Source: Bacteroidales bacterium
GTDB lineage: Bacteria > Bacteroidota > Bacteroidia > Bacteroidales > WCHB1-69
DNA: 64,000 bases
Assembly: GCA_017649855.1 (NCBI GenBank)
Contig: JAGCGA010000030.1
Span: 1-64,000, forward strand
Reading direction: 5' to 3'
The position numbers and the translations under genes are program-made. The notes below the pieces were generated by a model. The model was not told the DNA's origin. It worked only from the letters and a program-made list of their open reading frames with translations, and ran no database searches. This document shows positions 29,371 through 38,444 of the stretch, piece by piece. Numbering within the stretch: position 1 is the first letter of the stretch; each line of letters opens with the position of its first letter.

Positions 29371-30063
29371 TTAGAAGTGGAAACCAAGTTTGAAAGCCCA
29401 GACACCGATATTCATCGGATAGGAAGGCTGTACGTTCCCCAAGAAACTGTCTTCTTTCACCATAACATTATGGCTGCCCAACCAGTAATAGTGAGCGCCC
29501 AAGCTGACCGTACGCACCAAAAGGATGCCGGCGCCTGCCTCAAAAGCGAACTCAGGGCTCATTTTATACTTGGTGAGTGCATTCTCCGTTCCTTCGGGAG
29601 TCTTGAAGAAGAGGTCGGCACCGAGTCCGGCTTCAGCCCAGATGCCAAAAACATCGCTGAAGGTGGTCGTGTAGCTGATACCAGCCATAATCGGCACATT
29701 CACATACATAGGCTTTGTCACGCTGAGCTTATCATACCTATCGCGCAAATCCTTGTTCAAGGCATTCCACATACCATCGGCGGAGACAAAGATGCCCAGG
29801 CCGCTGTTTTCCATCTTGGTGTTTTGGAAGGAGTAGGTATATTTCACTCCAAAAGATGCGCCAAACATAGCACCGCCATTTTTATCAAAGGAATTCAAAC
29901 CAGGAGTAATCACTCCTAAAACACCGGTCGGTTGCGCATGGAATTCACCCATGGGAAGAATACCACCAAATTGGAATGACAAACCTGCTTTGGTAGTTTG
30001 TCCGAAAGAACAAACTGCTACGCACATCAAAAGTGCGGTTACGATTGTACTGATTCTTTTCAT
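29371..30063 (-). CDS. Outer membrane beta-barrel protein
   Basis: A 230-residue protein from the Met at 30063, with a signal peptide ending CSFGQ. Alternating hydrophobic strands and a C-terminal aromatic end (GVWAFKLGFHF) fit an eight-stranded OmpA/OmpX-like barrel. The frame extends 11 codons upstream, but that would run into the promoter element. Function unknown. Confidence 0.8.
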   Translation of the reverse strand: MKRISTIVTALLMCVAVCSFGQTTKAGLSFQFGGILPMGEFHAQPTGVLGVITPGLNSFDKNGGAMFGASFGVKYTYSFQNTKMENSGLGIFVSADGMWNALNKDLRDRYDKLSVTKPMYVNVPIMAGISYTTTFSDVFGIWAEAGLGADLFFKTPEGTENALTKYKMSPEFAFEAGAGILLVRTVSLGAHYYWLGSHNVMVKEDSFLGNVQPSYPMNIGVWAFKLGFHF

Positions 30064-30092
30064 TGTATTTATTTTTAAAGTTTTACTAAACT

Positions 30093-30100
30093 GCAAAAAT
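30093..30100 (-). promoter_or_regulatory. -7 element of the beta-barrel gene
   Basis: TATTTTTG on the minus strand, 29 bp before the chosen start; a TTG lies 22 bp further upstream (30123-30125). Confidence 0.55.
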
Positions 30101-30175
30101 ACAGATATTTCAGCTAGGATTTCAAAAATCGGTAAAAGATATCAACAGCACGTTGGTTGTAACTGCACTGTCTTT

Positions 30176-31084
30176 CTACAAGGGCAGCAGCTGGCCCCAT
30201 CCCTCTTTTTCAATACGGCTTGCGTCCAACTCCCGATAATCTTTCTTGAACCAGTTCAGCTGTTTTTTGGCATACCGGCGGGTGTGGGTTTTGATATCCT
30301 CCACCGCCTGCTCCAGGGTGCAGGTGCCGTCAAAGTAGTCAAAAAGCTCCTTATAGCCGACAGTATTCAGCGCATTGAGATTGCGATAGGGATACAGTTG
30401 CCGCGCCTCGGCTTCAAGTCCTGCCTCCATCATCTTGTCCACCCTGTGGTTAATCCGTTCAAAGAGTTCGGCACGGGGTCTGTTCAGATAGTATTTGAGG
30501 ATGGTGAAGTCGCGCTCTTTCTTCTGATGGCACATCAGGGAAGAATAGGGACGGCCGGTCTGGAGGCACACCTCGATGGCACGGATCATCCGTTTATGGT
30601 TCTTCTTGTCCACGGTCTCATAGAACTCGGGATCCAGCAGTTGCAGTTGGGCCTGGAGGGAATCGATGCCGTTGCGGGCAAAGAGGTTGTTCACATACTC
30701 CCGGATTTGCGGGTCGGCATCGGGTGTCTCGTCCACCCCATCGCAGACCGCCGCGATATATTGGGGGCTGCCGCCTTCCATCAGCACGAACGGATATTGT
30801 TCAAACAGGCGGTCCAGCAACTGCAGCACCGCCTGTTCGTACATATATATATTATAGTAGTCCGTTATGGAGAGCATCCCGACAAAATAGCGGGTTGCCC
30901 TGGCCAGCTCCTCCTCAGTGGGATAAGCGGTCCCGATCTTCATCTCCCGGAAGAACTGTCGGGAGTCGGCAGAGATGATAGGCACCTGATACTGTTCCGC
31001 CAGCGAGACCACCGCGGAGGTCTTCCCCACCGCTGTCGGTCCCGAGATGACCAGCAGGGTCCTATACAAGCTGGTCGAACTCAT
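30176..31084 (-). CDS. miaA: tRNA dimethylallyltransferase
   Basis: Transfers a dimethylallyl group to A37 of tRNAs reading UNN codons. The 302-residue protein has the P-loop GPTAVGKT (residues 15-22), the DSRQFF region, and the GGSPQYIAAV and RRYAKKQLNWF motifs of MiaA. It is the last gene of the yebC-pRiA4b-miaA group and overlaps the upstream gene by 23 bp. Confidence 0.95.
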   Translation of the reverse strand: MSSTSLYRTLLVISGPTAVGKTSAVVSLAEQYQVPIISADSRQFFREMKIGTAYPTEEELARATRYFVGMLSITDYYNIYMYEQAVLQLLDRLFEQYPFVLMEGGSPQYIAAVCDGVDETPDADPQIREYVNNLFARNGIDSLQAQLQLLDPEFYETVDKKNHKRMIRAIEVCLQTGRPYSSLMCHQKKERDFTILKYYLNRPRAELFERINHRVDKMMEAGLEAEARQLYPYRNLNALNTVGYKELFDYFDGTCTLEQAVEDIKTHTRRYAKKQLNWFKKDYRELDASRIEKEGWGQLLPL

Positions 31085-31658
31085 TCAGGTCGCTGAAATC
31101 ATCCTCATCGTACCCGTCGCTGAACTCGTCGCGGATGTCCTCATCTTCATAGCTGAAGTCTTCATCCTCCATGAGTTCGGGTTTCTTGACCGGCACCGGC
31201 ATCTCCTTGCACTTGTAGGTGCAGCGCGGAAACAACGCGGGATCCTCGTCGCTCTTCACCACCTTCTGCAGCTCGATGTAGAACACCTTCGGGTCGAAGA
31301 AGTCATACTCATAGATGATGTGCTGATGCGGATCGGTGATGAAATCCTTCAGGAGCGCATCCTTCATGACAAAGCTCGGCAGATGAGACTTGGTGCTGAA
31401 CGTATCCTCCTCTTCATATTCCGGCTCATCTTGTTCGGAGACTGCCTCGTCGTCCTGCATATCCACCAAGGTGATCTCTTTCTGCTTGTTCCATTTCGGG
31501 TCACAGATAGAGAAGCAGGACATTTCATTGCCTTTCAAGCCGATACAGTCGTACAGCAGATGATGGAAAGACTCAAAATTGTCATTGGCCAGGAGTTCCA
31601 CGTCCCGTACAAAATCATCAACTTCGTCGTAATAGACTTTGAATTTATAATAATACAT
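31062..31658 (-). CDS. Plasmid pRiA4b ORF-3-like acidic protein
   Basis: A 198-residue protein with a pRiA4b ORF3-like fold at the N-terminus (YYYKFKVYYDEVDDFVRDVE and the FHHLLYDCIGL segment), followed by a very acidic C-terminal tail rich in Asp and Glu. The biochemical role is unknown. It sits between yebC (34-bp gap) and miaA (23-bp overlap). Confidence 0.75.
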   Translation of the reverse strand: MYYYKFKVYYDEVDDFVRDVELLANDNFESFHHLLYDCIGLKGNEMSCFSICDPKWNKQKEITLVDMQDDEAVSEQDEPEYEEEDTFSTKSHLPSFVMKDALLKDFITDPHQHIIYEYDFFDPKVFYIELQKVVKSDEDPALFPRCTYKCKEMPVPVKKPELMEDEDFSYEDEDIRDEFSDGYDEDDFSDLNEFDQLV

Positions 31659-31692
31659 AGGTTAAGGTTTTGAGATGGCTATTCAGTATTGA

Positions 31693-32418
31693 TTATTCCG
31701 CCTCCTCGGGTTCCACCATGTTATGATATACGTTGGTCACATCCTCATCGTCATTGATCTTGTCGAGCAGGACGTTCACCTCGGCACGTTCCTCGTCGTT
31801 GAGCGTCTTCATCTCCTTGGGGATGCGTTCGAACTTGAAGCTCTTGATCTCGTAATGGTTGTCTTCAAGATATTTCTGGATAGGGCCGAAGGCTTGGAAT
31901 TCTGCCATGACAACGATCTCCTCCTCGTCGGCATCGATTTCGGCGTCGAAGTCCATCATGGAGAGTTCAAACTCTTCGAGGTCGATTTCGGGGGTGCGGG
32001 CCACCGTGAAGATGCTCTTGTGGTCAAAGAGGAAGTCGAGCATGCCGGAGGTGCCGAGAGAGCCGCCGTACTTGTTGAAATAGCTGCGGATGTTGGCCAC
32101 CGTACGCTGGTTGTTGTCGGTAGCAGCCTCTATCATGATGGCGATGCCGTGAGGTCCGCGGCCTTCGTACACCATCTCTTTATAATCGGACTGGTCTTTT
32201 TCAAAAGCACGTTTGATGGCGCGATCGATATTGTCCTTCGGCATATTCTCATTTCGGGCCGTCTGGATGAGCAGACGGAGTTTGGAGTTCTGTTCCGGAT
32301 CGGGACCGCCGGCCTTGGCCGCCATGGTGATTTCCTTGCCGATACGCGTGAACGTCCGTGCCAAATATGCGTTGCGTTTAAAGATTCTTGCTTTACGGTA
32401 TTCAAAAGCTCTTCCCAT
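31693..32418 (-). CDS. yebC: YebC/PmpR family protein
   Basis: A 241-residue YebC/PmpR-family protein. The signature GRAFEYRKARI start and MPKDNIDRAIKRA are visible. Members have been described as transcriptional regulators and, for one branch, as translation factors easing ribosome stalls at proline stretches. The C-terminus is strongly acidic. It begins a transcript with yebC-pRiA4b-miaA. Confidence 0.94.
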   Translation of the reverse strand: MGRAFEYRKARIFKRNAYLARTFTRIGKEITMAAKAGGPDPEQNSKLRLLIQTARNENMPKDNIDRAIKRAFEKDQSDYKEMVYEGRGPHGIAIMIEAATDNNQRTVANIRSYFNKYGGSLGTSGMLDFLFDHKSIFTVARTPEIDLEEFELSMMDFDAEIDADEEEIVVMAEFQAFGPIQKYLEDNHYEIKSFKFERIPKEMKTLNDEERAEVNVLLDKINDDEDVTNVYHNMVEPEEAE

Positions 32419-32519
32419 AGTATTACTTTTCTTTAAATGTAGATTAATAAAATCGATAGTGTCATAAGGCTGTTTGCGATTGTGGGCTGCAATCAGCCGG
32501 CACCGACAAAACAGCGCGG

Positions 32520-32527
32520 CAAAGATA
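32520..32527 (-). promoter_or_regulatory. -7 element of yebC
   Basis: TATCTTTG on the minus strand, about 100 bp before yebC. The leader contains a small hairpin (GGCTG-CAAT-CAGCC, 32485-32498). It is only 11 bp from the divergent permease element at 32539-32546. Confidence 0.5.
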
Positions 32528-32538
32528 CAAAAAAATCC

Positions 32539-32546
32539 TATTTTTG
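32539..32546 (+). promoter_or_regulatory. -7 element of the ABC permease gene
   Basis: TATTTTTG, 15 bp before the permease start; divergent from and almost touching the yebC element. Confidence 0.5.
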
Positions 32547-32561
32547 CACCCTGTTTGAAAT

Positions 32562-33665
32562 ATGAATATTTTTAAAAGAAAACCGAAGGAATACCGAGCC
32601 ACCTCATTGAGCGAGCTGACCTGGCAACGTTTCAAGAAGGAGAAGGAGGGGATGGTCTCTCTGGGCTTCATCCTGCTGGTGATCCTGATATCCGTATTAG
32701 GCTATCTGATCACGCCGGACCCGACGCCCTACTGCAACCGTCAGCAGTTGGAGATTGCCCTGCGGGAGCCCGGTTTCCGGGTGGACATGCTACAGGTACG
32801 CCTTTCACAGGAGGTTCCACACCACAACTTCCTCTACCGCATGCTTTTCGGGCAGCCCGACCAGTATCGCAGCGTGCCTGTCTCCCGTTACGAAGTGCGA
32901 GGGGACACGATTGCGGCTGTCCTTTTCGAACATGACGGCAGCATCGTCACGTATGCCAAGAGCGAGTTGGCCGACAAGCCTGTCGTCAGCCGGCGGTTTC
33001 TCTTGGGAACAGACCGTTATGGCCGGGATGTGCTGAGCCAGCTGATGATCGGCTCGCGTGTGAGCCTATCGGTAGGTTTCCTCTCCATCTTCATCGCCCT
33101 CATCATCGGCATCGGCGTCGGGGCGGTGGCCGGCTACTACCGCGGCAAGGTCGATGACGTGCTCACCTTCATCATCAACGTGGTTTGGTCCATCCCCACC
33201 CTGCTGCTGGTTATCGCCATCAGCTTCGCCCTCGGCAAGGGCTTCTGGCAGATCTTCATCGCCATCGGCCTGACCATGTGGGTGGACATCGCGCGTGTGG
33301 TGCGCGGCCAGGTCATCAGCCTCCGCGAGCAGGACTTTGTCGAGTCTGGCCGCGCCCTGGGCTTCAGCAACCTGCGCATCATCTTCAAGCACATCCTGCC
33401 CAATATCACCGGCACCATCATCGTCATTGCCGCCTCCAACTTCTCCTCAGCCATCCTCAACGAGGCGGGCCTGAGTTTCTTAGGACTCGGCGTGCAACCC
33501 CCTATGCCCTCTTGGGGTATGATGATGAAAGAAAACTATGCGTATATCGTCCTGCACAAGGCCTACCTATCCATTGCGCCTGGCCTCGCCATCATGCTGC
33601 TGGTGCTTGCCTTCATGCTCGTAGGCAACGCCCTCCGCAACGCCATGGACATCAGGAGCAGTTGA
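32562..33665 (+). CDS. ABC transporter permease (OppC/DppC type), orphan
   Basis: A 367-residue inner-membrane permease of the peptide/nickel uptake class. The N-terminal OppC_N part precedes a 110-residue insert, then LLGTDRYGRDVLSQL and the binding-protein-dependent transport domain; the EAA-like loop is ESGRALGFSNLRIIFKHILPN. The partner permease, ATPases and binding protein are not in this window, so it may form a transporter with subunits encoded elsewhere. Confidence 0.88.
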   Translation: MNIFKRKPKEYRATSLSELTWQRFKKEKEGMVSLGFILLVILISVLGYLITPDPTPYCNRQQLEIALREPGFRVDMLQVRLSQEVPHHNFLYRMLFGQPDQYRSVPVSRYEVRGDTIAAVLFEHDGSIVTYAKSELADKPVVSRRFLLGTDRYGRDVLSQLMIGSRVSLSVGFLSIFIALIIGIGVGAVAGYYRGKVDDVLTFIINVVWSIPTLLLVIAISFALGKGFWQIFIAIGLTMWVDIARVVRGQVISLREQDFVESGRALGFSNLRIIFKHILPNITGTIIVIAASNFSSAILNEAGLSFLGLGVQPPMPSWGMMMKENYAYIVLHKAYLSIAPGLAIMLLVLAFMLVGNALRNAMDIRSS

Positions 33666-33768
33666 GAGTTAGCAGTTGTCAGTTAGAAGTTTGGAGTTCA
33701 AAGTTCAAGGTCAAAGTTCAAGGTCAAAGTTCAAAGTCAAAGTTCAAAGTTCAACGTATTGCTCCTAG
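33664..33768. repeat. TTCAAAGTC-type short tandem repeats
   Basis: About 100 bp built from AAAGTTCA-, AAAGTCA- and AAGGTCA-like words in imprecise tandem, placed exactly between the stop of the permease gene and the stop of the convergent SHOCT-like gene. Confidence 0.7.
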
Positions 33769-33770
33769 AA

Positions 33771-34385
33771 CTATCTGATCTTCTTCATCAGCTCCGCCTT
33801 CTTGGCGTCATACTCCTCCTGCGTGATGATTTGCAGGTCGAGTTTCTCCTTCCACCGTTTCAGCTCTTGCAGGGCCTCTTCAGACTCATCCGCCTTCACC
33901 AGAATCTCGCGGGTGGCTATCGCCTCCTCGAAGTTCGTGCAGGCAAGACCGCCACGGTTCAAGACCAGATAGATCTTGCATCCAGCAGTGGCACGGTTGT
34001 AAGGATCCACGGGCACACATTGGATTTTCTTGATAGTGGCGACGCCGCCGCTGCGGTTCTCCACCCGCTCGTTGACCTCGCGGTTAGCGGCACTGGTGGA
34101 AGCATTCGTATTCTCATCTTCCGCCAATGAGCCTAACACGCCAGACGTCACATCCCGAAAATAGAGATAGTATTTTCCATTGGCAGGATATCCGTAGGTG
34201 ATGGTCGATCCCACCTCAAAAACTTCACCGTTAGATGCCACATATCTGGAAATATTGTCGCCACTCTTCTTGCCCGTCAATTCCTTGGCAGACTTGTGAG
34301 CCAATATATCTTGATAGGTAACTGTTTGAGCCACAGAGGAGAAAACTCCTGTTACAATCATTAAAAATACTACTAATTTTCTCAT
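33771..34385 (-). CDS. Secreted protein with C-terminal SHOCT-like segment
   Basis: A 204-residue protein with a signal peptide (VFLMIVTGVFSSVAQ). The C-terminal EALQELKRWKEKLDLQIITQEEY segment resembles the SHOCT (short C-terminal) domain. The central part is unrecognised. It may act in the periplasm; no partner is adjacent. Confidence 0.72.
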   Translation of the reverse strand: MRKLVVFLMIVTGVFSSVAQTVTYQDILAHKSAKELTGKKSGDNISRYVASNGEVFEVGSTITYGYPANGKYYLYFRDVTSGVLGSLAEDENTNASTSAANREVNERVENRSGGVATIKKIQCVPVDPYNRATAGCKIYLVLNRGGLACTNFEEAIATREILVKADESEEALQELKRWKEKLDLQIITQEEYDAKKAELMKKIR

Positions 34386-34408
34386 ATTTGCTGTGATTTT
34401 GAGCGGTG

Positions 34409-34416
34409 CAAAAATA
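34409..34416 (-). promoter_or_regulatory. -7 element of the SHOCT-like gene
   Basis: TATTTTTG on the minus strand, 23 bp before the start codon. Confidence 0.5.
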
Positions 34417-34499
34417 GGAAATATTTGGGAATAATATACCTAATGGTTCATTGTCAGCCTATAAAATTGTATCTTAGCGTGCTTCCCTTTCGCGGCGGG

Positions 34500-34860
34500 C
34501 AAGCTCTGTGCTTCGTGGCACACCCCACCTGCGCCGCGAGGTTTCCCGCCCGCATGCCTCCACCCCACACTGCGCTCCACTTTGTTACGCTTGTATGGGG
34601 TTAATAAGATTCAGTCTCTCCGAGACTGCCGCCCAAAAGCTCTCTTTTGCTTCTATAGCACATGTCTCCCTGCCGAACGTTTACGAAATGCTGAGCATAC
34701 GGAGGTTGTCCGAACCACGTGGGAGTGTGTCTCGGAGAGACACTGTCTTATTAACCCCAGACAAACACAGTGCAGTCTGGGGTAGAACGGCGCCTTCTGT
34801 CATCATCGCACCGCGGGAGGCTATTGCCACAAAGCTCTGCGCGAACCCGGTGCGAAATCG
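34500..34860. repeat. Interspersed hairpin-bearing repeat, inverted pair (copy B)
   Basis: Two arms of the element seen at 489-625 face each other. The left arm (to about 34628) runs like copy A and holds CAGTCTC-TCC-GAGACTG (34612-34628). The right arm (about 34727-34860) is inverted, holds GTGTCTC-GGA-GAGACAC (34727-34743) and CCCCAGAC with GTCTGGGG (34755-34762 with 34775-34782), and ends in the GGTGCG motif. It fills most of the 650-bp gap between the SHOCT-like gene and the aminopeptidase P gene; no gene is supported here. Confidence 0.75.
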
Positions 34861-34874
34861 AGTCGCTCTGCCAT

Positions 34875-34992
34875 GTTGTCAGTAATCAGTCGTCAGTTAA
34901 GAATTAAAAGTTTGAAGTTTGAATTTGGGAGTTAAGAGTTCAAAGCCAACGGCTAATAGCTAATGGCTAAAGTCAAAGTCCAACGTCAAAGT
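34875..34992. repeat. Short degenerate repeats before aminopeptidase P
   Basis: Words of the GTTAAGAATTAAAAGTTTGAAG and GGCTAATAGCTAATGGCTAAAG type in loose succession, the same families as at 26708-26780 and 33664-33768. Confidence 0.55.
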
Positions 34993-35006
34993 ATCAAAAA
35001 AATCAC

Positions 35007-35014
35007 TATCTTTG
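35007..35014 (+). promoter_or_regulatory. -7 element of aminopeptidase P
   Basis: TATCTTTG, 20 bp before the chosen start. Confidence 0.5.
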
Positions 35015-35034
35015 CGCTTTCAAAAATCACCCTT

Positions 35035-36333
35035 ATGCGATACGAACCTTTATCCTCCGACTTCTACGTACAGAACCGCCGCCGTGTGGTAGCCGCTTTG
35101 GAGCACGGCTCCATTGCCATCCTGACCTCACACGACGAATATCCCCGTTGTGGCGACACCACTCACCCATTCCGTCAGAACTCTGACCTGTTATACCTTT
35201 GTGGCATCGACCAGGAGGAGACCTTCCTGACACTGGCGCCATGGCATCCCAACCCTGACTACCGCGAGATCCTCTTCATCAAGAACCCCTCGCCGGAGAA
35301 GATCGTCTGGTTTGGGCACCGGCTGAGCAAAGAACAAGCCACAGCCCTCTCGGGAGTCAAGACGGTGATGTTCACCGATGCTTTCGAGGGCGTACTCAAC
35401 GACCTGATGATGCATGCCAAACATGTCTATTTGCACATCCCGGAGGACCCGCGCATCAAGCCGACCTTCCCGACCCAAGAGGTCCGTTTCGCAAAGCAGT
35501 TGCGGGAAGACTATCCGCTGCACGACTTCCGCCGGTTGGCGCCCATCCTCTATCCGCTGCGTTGCCGCAAGCATCCGGAGGAGCTGAAAGCGCTGTACCG
35601 CGCCTGCCAGATCACCCGCAAAGCCTTTGAGCGGGCCCTGACTGCCATCGCCCCGGGCAAGTACGAATACGAGATCGAGGCTGAGATGACCTACGAGATG
35701 ATCCGCCACGGCGCCTCCGGCCACTCCTTTGCCCCCATCGTGGCCTCGGGCCCCGACACCTGCATCCTCCACTATATCAAAAACGACAAGCAGATGCAGG
35801 ACGGCGACCTGCTGCTCATGGACTTCGGTGCCGAGTACGCCAACTACGCCGGCGACTGCTCCCGCACGGTGCCCGTCAATGGCCAATTCACTCCTCGTCA
35901 GCGACAAGTGTACGAGGCCGTGCTCTCCATCTACAAGGAGACCATCCCGAAGTTCAAACCCGGCATGACCATCCACAAGATCAACGACTTCGTCTTCAAA
36001 CGGATGGACGAAGAACTCATCAAGCTGGGACTCTATACGGAAGAGGATGTGCGCAACCAAGACCCCGCCATGCCTTGCTTCAAGAAGTACTACATGCACA
36101 ACACCAGTCACTTTATCGGCCTGGACGTACACGACGTGGGACAGCGCGACTGGGTCTTTGAGGCCGGCAACGTGCTCAGCTGCGAACCCGGCATCTACAT
36201 CGCGGAAGAGGGCATCGGCGTCCGCATCGAGACCGATGTGGTGGTGGGCGAAAAGCCCATAGACCTCTTCGCCGGCACCCCCGTGGAGCCCGATGAGATC
36301 GAACAACTGATGAGACGGCCCATTAGCTGTTAG
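35035..36333 (+). CDS. pepP: Xaa-Pro aminopeptidase (M24 family)
   Basis: Removes N-terminal residues before proline. From the Met at 35035 it is 432 residues: an N-terminal creatinase/AMP_N domain and a pita-bread catalytic domain. Metal ligands are visible as Asp in MDFGAEY and AGDCSRT, His in MHNTSHFIGLDVHD, Glu in SCEPGIY and Glu in RIETDV. The frame is open upstream to 34963, but the promoter is there. Its last codons run into an AGCTGTTAGC-type repeat. Confidence 0.93.
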   Translation: MRYEPLSSDFYVQNRRRVVAALEHGSIAILTSHDEYPRCGDTTHPFRQNSDLLYLCGIDQEETFLTLAPWHPNPDYREILFIKNPSPEKIVWFGHRLSKEQATALSGVKTVMFTDAFEGVLNDLMMHAKHVYLHIPEDPRIKPTFPTQEVRFAKQLREDYPLHDFRRLAPILYPLRCRKHPEELKALYRACQITRKAFERALTAIAPGKYEYEIEAEMTYEMIRHGASGHSFAPIVASGPDTCILHYIKNDKQMQDGDLLLMDFGAEYANYAGDCSRTVPVNGQFTPRQRQVYEAVLSIYKETIPKFKPGMTIHKINDFVFKRMDEELIKLGLYTEEDVRNQDPAMPCFKKYYMHNTSHFIGLDVHDVGQRDWVFEAGNVLSCEPGIYIAEEGIGVRIETDVVVGEKPIDLFAGTPVEPDEIEQLMRRPISC

Positions 36334-36420
36334 CTATTAGCCGTTGGCTGTTGGCCATTAGCCACGAACTACTAACTATTATCTATTAATTATTAATTAT
36401 TAACTTCTAACTTACAACTC
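36325..36420. repeat. AGCTGTTAGC/TATTAATTA low-complexity spacer
   Basis: Repeats of the TTAGCTGTTAGCTATTAGCC type followed by ATTAATTATTAATTATTAAC. The repeat supplies the last residues and stop of the aminopeptidase gene. Confidence 0.6.
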
Positions 36421-36423
36421 CCT

Positions 36424-37434
36424 TTGTCCCTCATATCGAGCATATTACCATTTCGCAGCCTCTCCATTGTGGGGATGGCCAAGAACACCGGCAAGACGGT
36501 CTGCCTCAACTATGTGCTGGAACAGCTGCAAAAGACCGGCAAGGTGCTGGCCGTGACCTCCATCGGCATCGACGGGGAGCAGAAAGACCAGGTAACCCAG
36601 ACGGAGAAGCCGGAGGTCACCCTGTATGAAGGCTCCTTCTTTGTCACCAGCGAGCATTATTACCGCCAACGTCGGTTGTTGTCGGAGATCTATGACATCT
36701 CGGAGGAGATGACCTCCATGGGCAGGCTGGTCATCGCCAAGGTGCTACAGACTGGCAAGGCGATCATCGCCGGGCCCGCGTCCGCCGTACGCATGAAAGC
36801 GCTCATCGACCGCATGGCAGCGCTGGGTGCGGACATGACCATCGTGGACGGAGCACTCTCACGACGCAGTCCCGCCGCCCCCTCCATCACCGACGGCCTC
36901 ATCCTCTCCACCGGCGCGGCCATTGCCCCCGACATCCCCACCATCGTGGACAAGACCCGCTTCGTCTATCGGATGACCCAGCTGCCCGAATATGAGACAC
37001 CCCATCGGGAGAGTCTCCTACTGTCAGAATCGGGCATCTACACCCTGCACGACGGCGAGGTGACCCGACTGCCCATCGCCTCCCCGTTGTTGTTCTCCAA
37101 AAACAAAGAGATCCTCTTCCAGCATGGCGCCACCCTCTTCATCAGCGGCATCCTCACCGACTCCATCTTGGAATATTTGCGCACACAACCCGAAATCAAA
37201 CAGACCGCCCTCATCGTCAAAGACTTCACGAAGATTTTTGTCACCCCATTCGTGCTGAACAGCTATCTGCAGAAAGGAGGCTCGCTGTATGTCCTCCAGA
37301 AGCCCAACCTCACGGCCGTCTGTGTCAACCCCACCTCCCCTATGGGTGCCAGACTCGACTCCAAAGCGCTACAGGACGCGCTTCAACAGGTGATTCACGT
37401 CCCGGTGTATGATGTCAAGATGCTGGAATCCTAA
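36424..37434 (+). CDS. P-loop protein, probable KamB-type aminomutase reactivase subunit
   Basis: A 336-residue protein starting at a TTG codon (36424). Walker A GMAKNTGKT sits at residues 17-25. The following TSIGIDGEQKDQVTQ and the later VDGALSRRSPAAP and LSTGAAIAPDIPT resemble KamB, the P-loop partner of the MutS-like KamC in reactivating lysine 5,6-aminomutase. I rely on recalled family patterns, so the name is provisional. It stands alone between aminopeptidase P and the convergent 173-residue gene. The start is uncertain because no ATG precedes the P-loop except the Met at residue 18. Confidence 0.65.
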   Translation: MSLISSILPFRSLSIVGMAKNTGKTVCLNYVLEQLQKTGKVLAVTSIGIDGEQKDQVTQTEKPEVTLYEGSFFVTSEHYYRQRRLLSEIYDISEEMTSMGRLVIAKVLQTGKAIIAGPASAVRMKALIDRMAALGADMTIVDGALSRRSPAAPSITDGLILSTGAAIAPDIPTIVDKTRFVYRMTQLPEYETPHRESLLLSESGIYTLHDGEVTRLPIASPLLFSKNKEILFQHGATLFISGILTDSILEYLRTQPEIKQTALIVKDFTKIFVTPFVLNSYLQKGGSLYVLQKPNLTAVCVNPTSPMGARLDSKALQDALQQVIHVPVYDVKMLES

Positions 37435-37446
37435 AACCCCCGTCCT

Positions 37447-37965
37447 CTATTCGGACATCTTCTGGGTAGAGAAAGCGTAGAGCTCAGACTTGAGCTTCCG
37501 GCCATCTTGGGTGACAGCCACGAACATACAACCCACCACTTTCCCCTCTGGAATATCCCGAAGGGTAAGCCAATAGTGATGGCCCCGATGGCGTGTGGCG
37601 TCCGCATAGTTCCACTCCCGATCGTCCTCATCCTTAAAGACAAACTGCCCATAGCGGACTTTGGTGCCGGGCACATCCGCCACCGCACACAAGACAATCT
37701 TCGGACACAATCCCCCTAAAAAGGTCCAGCGGTGCGTGACAGAGATATTCTCCAGTCCGACCGTCGCCTGCGACACCGTGTCGGGCGCCACCACAAACTG
37801 GTATTCATAGGTCTCCTTGCTCCGCTGGGAGATGCTCAGGATGCTCACGACTGCCAACACAAGCAGCGCCAATGCCAAGAGCCAACGACCGACATGATGC
37901 CCTTTGCGCCGACCCGCACCGGTTTTCACCGGCTCCTCCGGAATCTTTTCAATTTCCTGTTCCAT
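37447..37965 (-). CDS. Membrane-anchored protein of unknown function
   Basis: A 172-residue protein with a charged N-terminus, one transmembrane segment (WLLALALLVLAVVSIL) and an extracytoplasmic remainder with GLCPKIVLCAV. The Met at 37965 overlaps the upstream gene's stop by one base (TAATG); the frame is open 12 codons further. It is the last gene of the pfkA-sirtuin-lipoprotein group. Confidence 0.72.
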   Translation of the reverse strand: MEQEIEKIPEEPVKTGAGRRKGHHVGRWLLALALLVLAVVSILSISQRSKETYEYQFVVAPDTVSQATVGLENISVTHRWTFLGGLCPKIVLCAVADVPGTKVRYGQFVFKDEDDREWNYADATRHRGHHYWLTLRDIPEGKVVGCMFVAVTQDGRKLKSELYAFSTQKMSE

Positions 37966-38438
37966 TAGTAGTTTGTTTGTGCGTACAACTCCAGTCGCCA
38001 ATGGTGCCCATCCTCGTCAAATTCTATGATGAGTTCACGCTTGGACAGCTTCCGGATCTCCGCCACCACCTGGTAATAACGGCCGAGCAGGGTAAACTTC
38101 AGCGTAAGCGTGTTGGAAGACTTGTCTATGACCCAAGTGCTGAAGGTGGACTGCCGTATCTGGCCATGATAAGAACGGAGAACATTCATCACATGGTCGG
38201 CATAGATGTAATAAAGCGTGGACGGCATGTAGCCTTGGTAATAGATGTCGTCGGTATCAAAAGTAGAGGTATCCACTTGGACATTGTCATAATAGGCCCG
38301 TGAAACACTCCACAAGTTGACAATCTGATATTCCGGATTTACGAGTTTGCCGCCTCCTTCTGGATAACAGGCTGTGAAAGAGCAGGCCACGAAGGCCAGC
38401 AGGACAAACAGGGCGGGTCTGTAGGATCTCATATTCAA
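37965..38438 (-). CDS. Lipoprotein, function unknown
   Basis: A 157-residue protein with a lipoprotein signal (LLAFVACSFTAC). The mature domain contains LTLKFTLLGRYYQVVAEI, a lipocalin-like beta pattern, but no family is claimed. It starts 6 bp after the sirtuin gene. Confidence 0.72.
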   Translation of the reverse strand: MNMRSYRPALFVLLAFVACSFTACYPEGGGKLVNPEYQIVNLWSVSRAYYDNVQVDTSTFDTDDIYYQGYMPSTLYYIYADHVMNVLRSYHGQIRQSTFSTWVIDKSSNTLTLKFTLLGRYYQVVAEIRKLSKRELIIEFDEDGHHWRLELYAQTNY

Positions 38439-38444
38439 AAAGAT

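Noticed and set aside
34508..34885. A 125-codon gene inside the interspersed repeat pair
   Set aside because: The frame lies entirely in inverted repeat arms, has no start context and resembles the fortuitous frame in copy A.
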